Positions 1 to 8,142 of a DNA stretch of 22,781 bases are shown one piece after another; position 1 is the first letter of the stretch, and every line of letters starts with the position of its first letter. The stretch is taken from NCBI GenBank assembly GCA_052389755.1, contig JBQTHP010000125.1, forward strand, positions 1 to 22,781, given 5' to 3'. The translations under genes and the position numbers were made by a program. The notes under the pieces are model-generated. The model searched no databases. It was not told the DNA's origin and worked only from the letters and a program-made list of their open reading frames with translations. Source of the DNA: JBQTHP01 sp052389755 (GTDB taxonomy: Bacteria; Pseudomonadota; Gammaproteobacteria; Steroidobacterales; Steroidobacteraceae).

Positions 1-105
1 GCCACGAGCAGTGCAGCGTTGCGTTGGAATAACTCGTCCAGGCTCGCGGCTGTCGAAGATCGATTCGCGATCAGCAATAGCAAGCGGCGTCCACGTGAGC
101 CTCAC
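1..105 (-). pseudogene. ParE/RelE-like toxin, 5' fragment, apparently frameshifted
   Basis: A GTG start overlaps the antitoxin stop by 4 bases, the usual antitoxin-toxin coupling. The first 18 residues (ending ADRESIFD) look like the start of a ParE/RelE ribonuclease or gyrase toxin, where 'W-P-A--D---I-DYI' is typical. After IFD the frame continues as non-homologous sequence. The next expected block, AASLDELFQRNAALLV, is readable in another frame. This fits a small deletion of about 23 bases removing the usual YIxxxNPR segment. The gene also runs off the window edge. Family comparison is from memory. A different small toxin or a sequencing error remains possible. Confidence 0.5.
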
Positions 106-386
106 CGTGTGCGTGCGCCCGACTTACGCCTCGCCGCCGCGCGGCGCTTCGCAAAATGCTGTTCTACGGTCTTGGTCGGAACCGGGGGGCGGGGATCGTC
201 CAACGCGCCCTGCACTTGTTGGCGAAACCAGGCGTCATAGGCTGCAGCGTCAGTCCGCTGTGTAACGAAGCTGCGCATGAAGTCACGCAGCAACTGCGAG
301 CCAGCGCGATCCTGCTCCCGCGCCGCTTCGGAGAAGCGCTCTTTCAGGTCCGCATCGACGCGGAACGTGAACGTAGTCTCAGTCAT
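102..386 (-). CDS. RHH (CopG/RelB-like) antitoxin
   Basis: A 94-residue protein beginning MTETTFTFRVDADLKERF, which is the beta-strand plus helix of a ribbon-helix-helix DNA-binding domain (residues about 1-45). A charged C-terminal tail (residues 50-94, ending in an Arg/Lys-rich stretch) would wrap the toxin. Such antitoxins neutralise the partner toxin and repress their own promoter. The ATG at 386 is preferred; a GTG three codons upstream (395) is in frame. The stop overlaps the toxin start by 4 bases. The antitoxin looks intact although the toxin seems broken. Confidence 0.72.
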   Translation of the reverse strand: MTETTFTFRVDADLKERFSEAAREQDRAGSQLLRDFMRSFVTQRTDAAAYDAWFRQQVQGALDDPRPPVPTKTVEQHFAKRRAAARRKSGARTR

Positions 387-460
387 GGGGGACACCCGCT
401 GTATGGTATGGCGCAGTATCCTGCACTAACAAACGCAGTGCAATGGAGTCCCCGAGTGGA

Positions 461-1402
461 TCAGATCACCCGCCGCAGCAGCGGTCCCACTCCCTTGAGC
501 GCCGTGAGCTGAAAGAGCTCGGGGCGCGACTTGGCGTAACGCTCCACGCCGATGGACAGCGTCGACGGATCGCGATTCAACCGGCGCGCCACTTCCGTCA
601 GCGTGGCGATGCCCCGCTGCGTCGCATGCCAGGCGATGAGCGCGCGGGCGAGCGCGAGTCGGCGCTTGCGCGATCGTGACAGCAACTCCTCACGTTCCAC
701 GACCTGTACCCGCGCGACGGCTTCGATGATCTCATCGAGCGACGTCCTGCTTCGATGCACCACCAGGTTGCGCGGCAGCGAGTACAGGAAATCCGCGTTG
801 CCGAGCACGCGCGGATCGTCCGCGGAGCCGTGCTCGAAGCGCTCGGCATCCTGCGGATCGGGCGGTTCGCGCATCGCCTGCTGATACGCCTGCCGTGCCG
901 CGTCGCGGCGATGGGCCAGCAGGCGCAGCGCCAGATGGGTCGAAAGCCAGGGTATGCGGCTCCCGGTGAGGTACGCCTGGTGGCTGCTCAGCGCATAGTC
1001 CGCGGGATCCGCACACAGGCCCTCGCGCACCGGCGTCCAGTGCATGTGCCGGATGAGCCGCAATAGATAAGTATCCGGATCGATCAGGACGCAGTGATAT
1101 CGCGGCCGGAAAAGCGGACCGGGCTCGCCGTGCAAGCGGTGAACGAGCCGTGCATAGCGGCCGGTCAATCGCTGCATCAGGCGCCCTACCGGCACATCGC
1201 TGATCTCGATGGCGAGCTCGATCGCCTCGGGCCTCCAGCAGAACGCATGCACTCGTGCGCGACAGCTCTCGAGCACGCTCTCGAGCAGTTGCTCGAATCT
1301 GCGGTAGTCGTCGTCTTCGGAGAAGATGCGCTGTCGCGCGATGCCCCGCTGAACGACGTAGTAAAGCCCCCCTGGAATATGCAGTCGCGAGCGACGTGGC
1401 AT
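461..1402 (-). CDS. RAYT/Y1-transposase-like protein with degenerate HUH motif
   Basis: A 313-residue protein. The N-terminus (MPRRSRLHIPGGLYYVVQRG) and the block PLFRPRYHCVLIDPDTYLL match the Y1_Tnp (PF01797) fold of REP-associated tyrosine transposases. The segment that normally reads MPNHVHLL, which supplies the metal-binding His-x-His, reads RPEAIELA at residues 58-65, so both histidines are gone. The later 'RYIHxNP' block is also altered, to RHMHWTP. A C-terminal helix-turn-helix resembling DnaA domain IV lies at about residues 265-290 (TEVARRLNRDPSTLSIGVER). The frame is open upstream to 1699, but homology starts at the ATG at 1402. I infer a domesticated or inactive DNA-binding protein rather than an active transposase. 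No REP palindromes were recognised beside it. Confidence 0.75.
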   Translation of the reverse strand: MPRRSRLHIPGGLYYVVQRGIARQRIFSEDDDYRRFEQLLESVLESCRARVHAFCWRPEAIELAIEISDVPVGRLMQRLTGRYARLVHRLHGEPGPLFRPRYHCVLIDPDTYLLRLIRHMHWTPVREGLCADPADYALSSHQAYLTGSRIPWLSTHLALRLLAHRRDAARQAYQQAMREPPDPQDAERFEHGSADDPRVLGNADFLYSLPRNLVVHRSRTSLDEIIEAVARVQVVEREELLSRSRKRRLALARALIAWHATQRGIATLTEVARRLNRDPSTLSIGVERYAKSRPELFQLTALKGVGPLLRRVI

Positions 1403-1775
1403 CTTCGCCCCCATCCATGAGCCCGCATGCCTCAGCGGTGCGATCTGTCGGTCCTGAAGGCGCGGGTCTTTAGAGCAAGCGAGTCCATCGTGCATCTGGT
1501 TCGCGTGCCGCGCAAGCAGCATGCGCTCGCTGAGAATCCAATAATCCATCGTCTGGCACCACGGATGCCGCGCGTAACGCCGAGGCTCGACTCGTGCGCA
1601 CCGGCGCCGAACGTGCATTGTCGCAACATGCGCACACGCGCCACTTGCAACATATTGAAGACACACGACCGCGAGCGTCATGGCTTGCGCCTCGCGCATC
1701 CGTACTTCGAGTGCGATGCCACGACTGCGCGGCGCTTCGAAACGCTGGGCCGACCCAACTCACGGTAGCCCGGTA
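1403..1775. other. Intergenic region, no gene recognised
   Basis: Upstream of the RAYT-like gene. The minus frame is open to 1699 but the added residues look random and no ribosome site supports them. No repeat, RNA gene or promoter was recognised here apart from the motif that begins at 1776. Confidence 0.5.
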
Positions 1776-1805
1776 TTGACGCGAATCACGTGCGCGACGG
1801 AGGGT
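1776..1805 (+). promoter_or_regulatory. Precursor-type promoter cassette (relic copy)
   Basis: TTGACG at 1776-1781, 17 bases, then GGAGGGT at 1799-1805. It resembles the element before the intact precursor A2 (TTGACC, 16 bases, GGATGGT), and both copies have GTA just before TTGAC. The spacer is one base longer here. A GTG with a GAGGAG site follows 57 bases after the last T of the box, against 54-59 in the other three copies. Recognised only by comparison with those copies. Confidence 0.4.
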
Positions 1806-1861
1806 CGACACCGGCACGGGTCCCATGCGGCGGCCGTGCGCGAATCGAGGAGACTTCCGTC

Positions 1862-2080
1862 GTGATCGAGATCGGTCGTGTCTTGCCGCCCTCCGTCGCG
1901 ACGTGGCCGTTGCGGGTGTATGCCGACTTCCAGGCCGCAGCGTATCTGCCACGCCTTCTGCACCCGGGCCAGGATGGCGTGGCCGACAGCCCCGACGCGC
2001 ACGGCCGAACCTGCCCGCGCGGCAGCTCCTGCGCCCGCATCGATTCGACTGCGGCGGCGCGCCTGCGGCAGCGGGACTGA
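1862..2080 (+). pseudogene. Possible relic lasso precursor leader
   Basis: The GTG at 1862 lies 9 bases after GAGGAG (1847-1852). The frame reads IEIGRV, like the leaders LIELGT (A2) and LLDLGRV (A3), and the following SVAT is reminiscent of the Thr-2 region. It lacks the usual Thr-Lys-Gly junction and runs on to a stop at 2078-2080, giving 73 codons, far longer than the 34-39 codons of the other precursors. The bases around the ribosome site (GGAGACT) also match A2. The text after the leader (WPLRVYADF) weakly recalls the RRE start of a B protein (LLPRHVYACV), so this may be a fused deletion remnant. Low certainty: the match is short. Confidence 0.35.
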
Positions 2081-2128
2081 GAGCGCCGGCCGCGAGCGCT
2101 GCACCCGTCGCGGCACAGGGAGCGTGTC

Positions 2129-3652
2129 TTGATCCGTTACATGGCTTTCGTCTGGGACCCGCTCAACCGCTCGCAGGCAGGCATGGCCCAGCTTCTCACG
2201 CGACGCCTGCTGATCGGCTCCACCGGGTGGCGCAGCGTGTTCGATGCTCACGGCGTGAAGGTGTTCACCGCGGCTCCGCGTGGGGCGGTTCGCGAGCCGT
2301 GTTTGCTCAGCGATCGCGCCGGCATCGTGCTGGGCACGCTCTTCGAGCGCACCATCGATGGAGAACCCTCGGCCAGAGTTGCAAAGCTCGCACCAGCTGA
2401 GAGCGCCGCCATCGTGTCTTCCGGCGGCCGACGCCTGATCGATCGCTACTGGGGACGCTACGTGGCGTTCCTGCACGACGCATCGGCAGACCAGACCTGG
2501 ATCGTGCGCGATCCCACCGGCGGCCTGCCCTGCCTCACCGCGACCATCGGCGGGGTGCAGATCTACTTCTCGCGACTGGAAGACTGCGCGCAGCTCGAGC
2601 TGCTGAATTTTTCCGTGAACTGGAAGTACGTGGCGGCACATCTCGCCGCGCCCTTCACGTGCGCGTACGAAACCGGCCTCAACGAGGTCGGCGAGGTGCT
2701 CGCCGGCGAGAGTGTCACCGTGTCCCGCCAAGGGATCGAACGCGACCTCTGCTGGCATCCCCTCTCACCTCCGGAGCACGGCTCGAATCCAAGGGCGAAC
2801 ATGGTCGCGCGCCAGTGCGTGCACAGTTGGGCATCCTGCTACGGCAGCATCTTCTGCCTGCGCGACGACGAGCACTACGCGCCGCTGGTGCGCGATCTGC
2901 TTCGCGTCGCGCCGAACGGGCCTGTCGTTGCATTCGGCGCAGAACCCCCACATGCGCCGCTCGAGGAGTTGCTGGATGCGCCTCGAACGGAGAGCCCCGA
3001 CTCGTATCTCGGCCGCGTTCACGCCACGAGCACCGATCTACCGGCAGCGTGGGAAATCGGAGCAGAAGCGATCTTCTCCGCGACCGGCGCCGCGACGCTC
3101 TTCCACTCCGAACGCGAGACGCCTGCCGACAAGGCACTGATCGATTCGCAGGCGTACCGGGAGCTGAGTCTGCAGCCGCCGCCCTTGCATCCCTGGTTCA
3201 GCTCGCCCCACGTGCGGCCGGGTATCACGTACCGCCGCGTGCAGGCGCTGCTCCGGGCGCTGCGCGCTCGCAACCCGCTTACTCAGTCGGAGGATCCCGA
3301 GCTCGTCGTGCCGCTCCTTTCCCAACCATTCATCGAGATTGCGATGCGCGGCGGAACGGACCTCGCACCGCCATCGCCGGGCACCGATCACGGCGAGCGC
3401 GCAAGGGCGGTGCTTCAGCAGAACGTCGGGCTAGTGAGAGCGTATCTACTGGATGGCATTCTCGTGCGCGAGCGGCTACTCGATCACCAACGGCTCGAGA
3501 GCGCTCTGGAGGAGGTTGCCGAAGGTCAGCCCGTGCCGGACGGCATGGCGATCGAAATTCTCGATCACTTCAGCACCGAGGCCTGGCTCGCGAGCTGGTT
3601 CGATACGGGCGTGCGGCGGCAGCGCGAACGGCGGGTTGAGGTGATGTGGTAA
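2129..3652 (+). CDS. Degenerate lasso cyclase homologue (C0), pseudoenzyme
   Basis: A 507-residue asparagine-synthetase-like protein. Its TTG start aligns with the other three cyclases (MIRYMAFVWD against MLRFMGFIWD) and has AGGGAG just upstream. The N-terminal amidotransferase-like half (residues 1-235) is well conserved (RYWGRYVAF, RDPTGGLPC, FSVNWKYV). After HSWASCYGSI, where the others have LSGGLDSS, it reads FCLRDDEHYAPL. The second ATP/Mg motif GxGGDxLF has become ATGAATLF (residues 318-325), and the region carrying the conserved Lys near the C-terminus is deleted. It is about 115-120 residues shorter than C1 and C2, yet the frame stays open to a normal C-terminus (EILDHFSTEAWLASW). It cannot be an ordinary adenylating cyclase: either a remnant under slow decay or a non-catalytic partner. 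No B gene lies in front. It converges on the ABC gene. Confidence 0.8.
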   Translation: MIRYMAFVWDPLNRSQAGMAQLLTRRLLIGSTGWRSVFDAHGVKVFTAAPRGAVREPCLLSDRAGIVLGTLFERTIDGEPSARVAKLAPAESAAIVSSGGRRLIDRYWGRYVAFLHDASADQTWIVRDPTGGLPCLTATIGGVQIYFSRLEDCAQLELLNFSVNWKYVAAHLAAPFTCAYETGLNEVGEVLAGESVTVSRQGIERDLCWHPLSPPEHGSNPRANMVARQCVHSWASCYGSIFCLRDDEHYAPLVRDLLRVAPNGPVVAFGAEPPHAPLEELLDAPRTESPDSYLGRVHATSTDLPAAWEIGAEAIFSATGAATLFHSERETPADKALIDSQAYRELSLQPPPLHPWFSSPHVRPGITYRRVQALLRALRARNPLTQSEDPELVVPLLSQPFIEIAMRGGTDLAPPSPGTDHGERARAVLQQNVGLVRAYLLDGILVRERLLDHQRLESALEEVAEGQPVPDGMAIEILDHFSTEAWLASWFDTGVRRQRERRVEVMW

Positions 3653-3701
3653 CAACGGAATGGCCAGCAGCGGGCGATGTCGGGGCTGCGAGAGGCGCAG
3701 G

Positions 3702-5540
3702 TTACTCGGCCCGTGCAAGGGGAGGGCTAAAGGGGCCTTCGGCGGATCCCGACTGCTGCGCTCTCCAAAGCGCCGCGTAGCGAGCGCCCCGGCGCAGGAG
3801 GAACGCGTGGTTACCGCGCTCCACGACAACGCCACCGTCGAGCACCACGATTTCGTCCGCGTGCACGACCGTGGAAAGTCGATGCGCAATTACTACCGTT
3901 GTGGTTGAAGAGGAGATCTCGCTGAGATTGCGGACAATCTCCCGCTCCGTTTTGCTATCAAGGGAGGATGTGGCTTCGTCAAAGACGTAAATCCGCGGGC
4001 GTTTCAACGCAGCCCTGGCGATGGACACGCGCTGCTTCTCGCCACCTGACAGCTTGACGCCGCGTTCGCCTACACGCGTGTCGTACTTTTCGGGCAGACT
4101 CGATACAAAATCATGAAGGTGCGCCAGCCTGGCGGCTAGTTCGATCTCCTCTTGGGAGCTGCCTGGCCTTCCGAAGGCGATGTTGTAGCCGATCGTATCG
4201 TTGAATAGGACTGTGTCCTGTGGCACCACGGCTATCGCCTCACGCAGCGTGCGCAACGGTATCCCGGCAATCGGCTCGTCATCGAGCAGGATTCGCCCTC
4301 CATCCGGCTCGACCAGCCGGACGAGAAGTCGAACGAGAGATGACTTGCCTGCGCCACTCGCCCCGACAACTCCCACCGTTCGTCCCGGTTGAATGCTGAA
4401 GCTTACCCCTCGTAGCACCGCGCGTTCTGGGCCGTACGTGAGACTTACGTTATCGAAGACGAGACTGGCGGGTTTCTGGCCTCCCGCCGTTTCACTGGAA
4501 CGCTCGATCCGGTGCGCCGGTTCCGGCAGCTCGCGAAGCAGTTCTAGGAGCTTGCCGAGAAAGGCAAGTCCCTGCGACAAACGTTGGATGGCTTGGCCGA
4601 AAAGTTCCACCGGACGTACGACTTGTAGAAGATAGGTATTGATGAGCACGAAATCGCCGATGGTCATGTGACCACGCTCGACCTGCTGCCCGGCATACAC
4701 CGTTGAAGTGGCAAAGAACGCGGCAAAAATCACCGATACGCAAATTCCAGTGACGGCATAGTATCGATAGAATCGAACCCATTCATCTTCCGTGCGAGCA
4801 AGGGCGTCACTCACTCTGTCGCGCATTATCGGCTCGGCCGCAAAGTACTTGACTGTTTCGTAGTTCAGTATCCCGTCGGTCATGACTGCGCTTTCGTCGA
4901 TGTGTGCCGCGGACGCTGAATTTGCCGACGCGCCGACGCGTTTTGCTCCGAGGGCGAAGGCGACCGAATAGCAGGCGAGTGCGCCCCCGAATAGACCGAG
5001 AAATACGGCGTGATCGAGGCGGGCGAGAACGAATACGATCACACCCAGCTCCACCAGCACGGGGAGAAACGTAAACAGAATGTCATGAAGGAGAATGTGA
5101 AACCCCTCCAAACCGCTCGTCAGCGTCTGCTGTATCGCTCCCGTTCGTCTGTCGAGATGGAAGCGCAGGGGGAGTTGCATGACGTGGCCGAACAGCCGCT
5201 CGCTCAGCATTCGGTACATCCGCCGCTCCGCGCGCGCGAAGACATAACCGCGGATCTCTCCGATCATCCGCACCAGCCACAGGCTGAGCACGTAGAGTCC
5301 GATCAGCAGCGTCACAGAAACTGAAGGTTCTCGTTCTGGGCCCGCGAAGCCGTCAACGAGCCATTTCAGCGCGGTCGGCGCGAGTGCGCTCAGTACTGCG
5401 CCTGCCATGACTAGCAGCACTACAAGAGCGAGGCGTGATTTGACCAGCGTTCCCGCGTCAGTCCAGACGATCGGCAAGAGCTGCCGCAGGCTGGCGACAT
5501 TCAGGCCGGTTGCTCTGGACATCGCTCCATCCTTCAACAT
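3702..5540 (-). CDS. ABC exporter, ATM1-like half-transporter (lasso D role)
   Basis: A 612-residue fused permease and ATPase. Transmembrane segments span about residues 35-340. The ATPase has Walker A GASGAGKSS (393-401), Q-loop Gln441, signature LSGGE (497-501), Walker B RIYVFDE (516-522) and His553. The stretch DGILNYETVKYF (222-233) is typical of the ATM1/HMT1 group rather than of McjD. It follows cyclase C1 with a 7-base overlap if ATG 5540 is used; ATG 5522, behind AAGGA, is an alternative. Position in the B1-C1 operon suggests export of, or self-immunity to, a lasso peptide. This is inferred from context, since ATM1-type proteins usually move glutathione-linked substrates. Confidence 0.88.
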   Translation of the reverse strand: MLKDGAMSRATGLNVASLRQLLPIVWTDAGTLVKSRLALVVLLVMAGAVLSALAPTALKWLVDGFAGPEREPSVSVTLLIGLYVLSLWLVRMIGEIRGYVFARAERRMYRMLSERLFGHVMQLPLRFHLDRRTGAIQQTLTSGLEGFHILLHDILFTFLPVLVELGVIVFVLARLDHAVFLGLFGGALACYSVAFALGAKRVGASANSASAAHIDESAVMTDGILNYETVKYFAAEPIMRDRVSDALARTEDEWVRFYRYYAVTGICVSVIFAAFFATSTVYAGQQVERGHMTIGDFVLINTYLLQVVRPVELFGQAIQRLSQGLAFLGKLLELLRELPEPAHRIERSSETAGGQKPASLVFDNVSLTYGPERAVLRGVSFSIQPGRTVGVVGASGAGKSSLVRLLVRLVEPDGGRILLDDEPIAGIPLRTLREAIAVVPQDTVLFNDTIGYNIAFGRPGSSQEEIELAARLAHLHDFVSSLPEKYDTRVGERGVKLSGGEKQRVSIARAALKRPRIYVFDEATSSLDSKTEREIVRNLSEISSSTTTVVIAHRLSTVVHADEIVVLDGGVVVERGNHAFLLRRGARYAALWRAQQSGSAEGPFSPPLARAE

Positions 5541-7414
5541 TCAACGCTCCGTACAGGCATCGAGCGCGCACGCGCAGGCGAAACGCCCGTCCAGAGTCGT
5601 AGCCACGCTTCTGTTTGCACGTGATCGAGTATTTCCAGTGTATCCGTGTGAAGCTCGGTCATCTCGCCTCCAAGCGCAGTTCGCAGCGCTACAGGATCCA
5701 GGAAACCGTGCCGCACAAGTGCGCCTTCGAGCAGAAACTCCGCGATGAATCCGACATTTCGACGAACGATGTCTATCGCGTGATCGTCGATGCCCCCTTT
5801 CGTTCTACGTCTCGCGATCTCGCGCGGCAGGTCCGAAGCGAATGCCGCTCGCGCAACTGCGCGATCCCAGCCGCGCGACATCGCCAAATATGTCGGGATA
5901 CGTAAGCACAGTTCCATCAGCGGTTGTGATGCCAATGGATGCACGGGTTCCGGAGCCATCAGGCCGGCGGCGAAGTCGTAGTACGGTTCGGGGAAGGACA
6001 ATCGATACGCATGCATCGCCTTGCCGGGCGGAACGCCGTTTGTGTTCTTGAACCACGGATGCAACCACGGATCGCCGGTTCTCAACTGTTCGATCACCTC
6101 TCGTCGCACCAGTCGCCTATGCGCGTACTCACTCACTCGCTTGAATGGGTCCGATCGATTAACGCTCAGCCCATATCGCAGTGCGTGTCGTATCGTGGTC
6201 CACACCGACACGCACCGCGATGTGGGATCCATGTAACCGAGATCCAGCGCAATTCTGAACAACGACGGCCGGATGCCATGGCGGTAGACAAAGTCCGTGG
6301 CCGGCCATTCGCGACGTCCGGTGTAGAAGAGCTGGTCGCCGCCTCGACCGGTAAACAGTGCGGTTGCCTTGTTCTTCTCCATCAGCTCTCGGTCTGATGG
6401 TCTTCCTCGGCTCCAGTTGAGGCTGTAGCGGGGAGCGACACTGCGCACCTGCTGCAACGTACACTCGAGCGGAATCGTGGCATCGCGTTGGCGCTCCACG
6501 AGTGCTACCCCTGCTCGCTGGGCAGCCACCCGCGCGAACATTCGTTCGTCGGTGTCTGAGCCGTGGGAGTAGTCGTTTACGCACAGGATTCGCGGCCGCG
6601 CGTCGGTACGCGTAAAGCAGCTCAATACGATCGAAGAATCAAGTCCGCCGGATAGCTGCTGAAGGATGCCCTCGTGGCAGGACCCCCACGCTTGCACACA
6701 CGCTCGGGTCGTAGCTCGCAGCGATCTCGCAGCGCTATCAGCATCCTCGATGATTGCCGACTGCGCGATCTGGCATGGATTCCAAAAGAACCTCTTCGAT
6801 GCGTGTCTTCGTTCTATTGTCACGCATTCCCCAGCCCGCACTTCAGAAATCCCCTCGAGAGCGGTATCAGCACTCTGAATCTGAGAATCGACAACGCGCG
6901 CTGCCAAGTATTTCCAGTTAACCGCAAACGTCTGCAATTTGAGTCGAACAACGTCTTCCACGAAGGAGAAGAAGACTTCGACACCGCGAAACTTGAACCA
7001 GAAGCAGGGCAATCCGCCGGACGGATCTCGCAGGACGTGCTTTCTCTGGCCGTTGAGACTCCAGAGAAAGGCGACGTATCGGCCCCAATAGTTCGATATC
7101 AGACGACGCCCCTCGCCTGTCAGAATGCACGCAGCCTCCTGCTCGTGCAGTCGCGCCCTTCGCGGCGAGATCCCGTTTTCGTCGCCGTCCGGTCGCTCAA
7201 AGAGCGAGCCAATAATCGCTCCAGAGTGCATATGCAGGAGGTGTGATTGGTTCCCGCCCGTAGACGAGCTCGCCTTGAACACAGCCATGCCCTCACGCCG
7301 CAGCGTCGCATTCAAACCATGAGGTGCGGCCTGTACGCGGGTAATGAGCGACTGCGCGACGTGCCCTGCCTCCGCGCTTCCTGCATCCCAAATCAAGGCG
7401 AGGAACCGTAGCAA
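5534..7414 (-). CDS. Lasso peptide cyclase C1 (asparagine-synthetase-like)
   Basis: A 626-residue protein. The TTG at 7414 is chosen because it gives MLRFLALIWD, aligned to the starts of the other cyclases; AGGA lies 9 bases upstream. The N-terminal GATase-like domain (about 1-215) lacks the Cys2 nucleophile of glutamine-dependent AsnB, as lasso cyclases commonly do. The synthetase domain has the pyrophosphate loop SGGLDSS (255-261), the motif GRGGDQLF and the conserved Lys in RRRTKGG. The expected reaction is ATP-dependent adenylation of a Glu or Asp side chain and macrolactam closure with the core N-terminus. It follows B1 by 17 bases and overlaps the ABC gene by 7 bases. Confidence 0.9.
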   Translation of the reverse strand: MLRFLALIWDAGSAEAGHVAQSLITRVQAAPHGLNATLRREGMAVFKASSSTGGNQSHLLHMHSGAIIGSLFERPDGDENGISPRRARLHEQEAACILTGEGRRLISNYWGRYVAFLWSLNGQRKHVLRDPSGGLPCFWFKFRGVEVFFSFVEDVVRLKLQTFAVNWKYLAARVVDSQIQSADTALEGISEVRAGECVTIERRHASKRFFWNPCQIAQSAIIEDADSAARSLRATTRACVQAWGSCHEGILQQLSGGLDSSIVLSCFTRTDARPRILCVNDYSHGSDTDERMFARVAAQRAGVALVERQRDATIPLECTLQQVRSVAPRYSLNWSRGRPSDRELMEKNKATALFTGRGGDQLFYTGRREWPATDFVYRHGIRPSLFRIALDLGYMDPTSRCVSVWTTIRHALRYGLSVNRSDPFKRVSEYAHRRLVRREVIEQLRTGDPWLHPWFKNTNGVPPGKAMHAYRLSFPEPYYDFAAGLMAPEPVHPLASQPLMELCLRIPTYLAMSRGWDRAVARAAFASDLPREIARRRTKGGIDDHAIDIVRRNVGFIAEFLLEGALVRHGFLDPVALRTALGGEMTELHTDTLEILDHVQTEAWLRLWTGVSPARARSMPVRSVEC

Positions 7415-7431
7415 GGTGATTGTTCCTGATG

Positions 7432-8142
7432 CTAGATCACCATGATTGGCGTATATCGTCGGACGAACTCGGGCGTATCGTTGAAAACCCAACCGTCTTC
7501 CTGAACCCACGTGTGGGTTTCAAAGGGCATTGTCTTTACTCCGATGACGATTCGCGGGAACACGCCGTACCAGGATAAGAACGTAGTAAGCGCGATCGAA
7601 TCGAACAAGTCTGGAAACCTCACAGGTGGCACAAGCGGCCGAAGTCGCTGATACGCACTCACGAGCTCGCGTGCGCGATCGAGCGTGATTGGCATCGCCT
7701 GGGGCGGAGCGTGCGATCTCCTCATCCGATTGCGTTCCGCGAGTCTCTGCAGCGATCCAGCACGCACGGATCTCAGGGCCAGAACGTTGGCGATGATGAA
7801 GCGGAAGGCGAGGCGAGGCCCGATCTGGCAAGACACTCTCTCGTCGTACTCCACCAGAATCTGCCTTGTCGGCTCGACAAAGACCGGCGTGACGTCCTTT
7901 CCCGCGGTACCGTCGCGGGTGAGCAGGCCCCTGTGCACCAGGCTTTCGAGAGCACCCTCGTCTTCCGACTCGAGTGCACCGATTGAGGCATCCGAAACCG
8001 GCCAGCCGCGGAGAGCCCCACCTCTAGCACCCAGTGCAGTCGCGTCTAGCGCGACGTATCGCCGTTGCCGCGCGTCGAGAAAGATCGCGTGACCACCGAC
8101 GACGGACAGATACACGTGGGGCGCCATCAGGAAGCTAGACAT
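7432..8142 (-). CDS. Fused lasso B protein B1 (RRE plus protease), catalytic Cys replaced by Asp
   Basis: A 236-residue protein. ATG 8142 is preferred because MSSFLMAPHVY matches B3's MPPYLLPRHVY in length; ATG 8193 is in frame but has no ribosome site. The N-terminal RRE (PqqD-like, about 1-85) binds the leader. The C-terminal domain belongs to the lasso transglutaminase-like protease family (Transglut_core3, PF13471). His210 (ETHTWVQ) and Asp222 (WVFND) are in place. The Cys aligned to Cys172 of B3 and Cys220 of B2 is Asp178, in PDLFDSIAL, with no gap between there and IGV. A working Cys protease is therefore unlikely. It may keep only leader binding or have changed mechanism. No precursor precedes it on this strand. 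Confidence 0.87.
   Translation of the reverse strand: MSSFLMAPHVYLSVVGGHAIFLDARQRRYVALDATALGARGGALRGWPVSDASIGALESEDEGALESLVHRGLLTRDGTAGKDVTPVFVEPTRQILVEYDERVSCQIGPRLAFRFIIANVLALRSVRAGSLQRLAERNRMRRSHAPPQAMPITLDRARELVSAYQRLRPLVPPVRFPDLFDSIALTTFLSWYGVFPRIVIGVKTMPFETHTWVQEDGWVFNDTPEFVRRYTPIMVI

Noticed and set aside
1760..2758. Minus-strand open frame of 332 codons opposite C0
   Set aside because: It lies antisense to the conserved cyclase, has no family resemblance and is typical of high-GC shadow frames.
2659..3639. Plus-strand open frame of 326 codons overlapping C0 in another phase
   Set aside because: Arg/Ala-rich low-complexity translation. The C0 frame carries the recognisable cyclase blocks.
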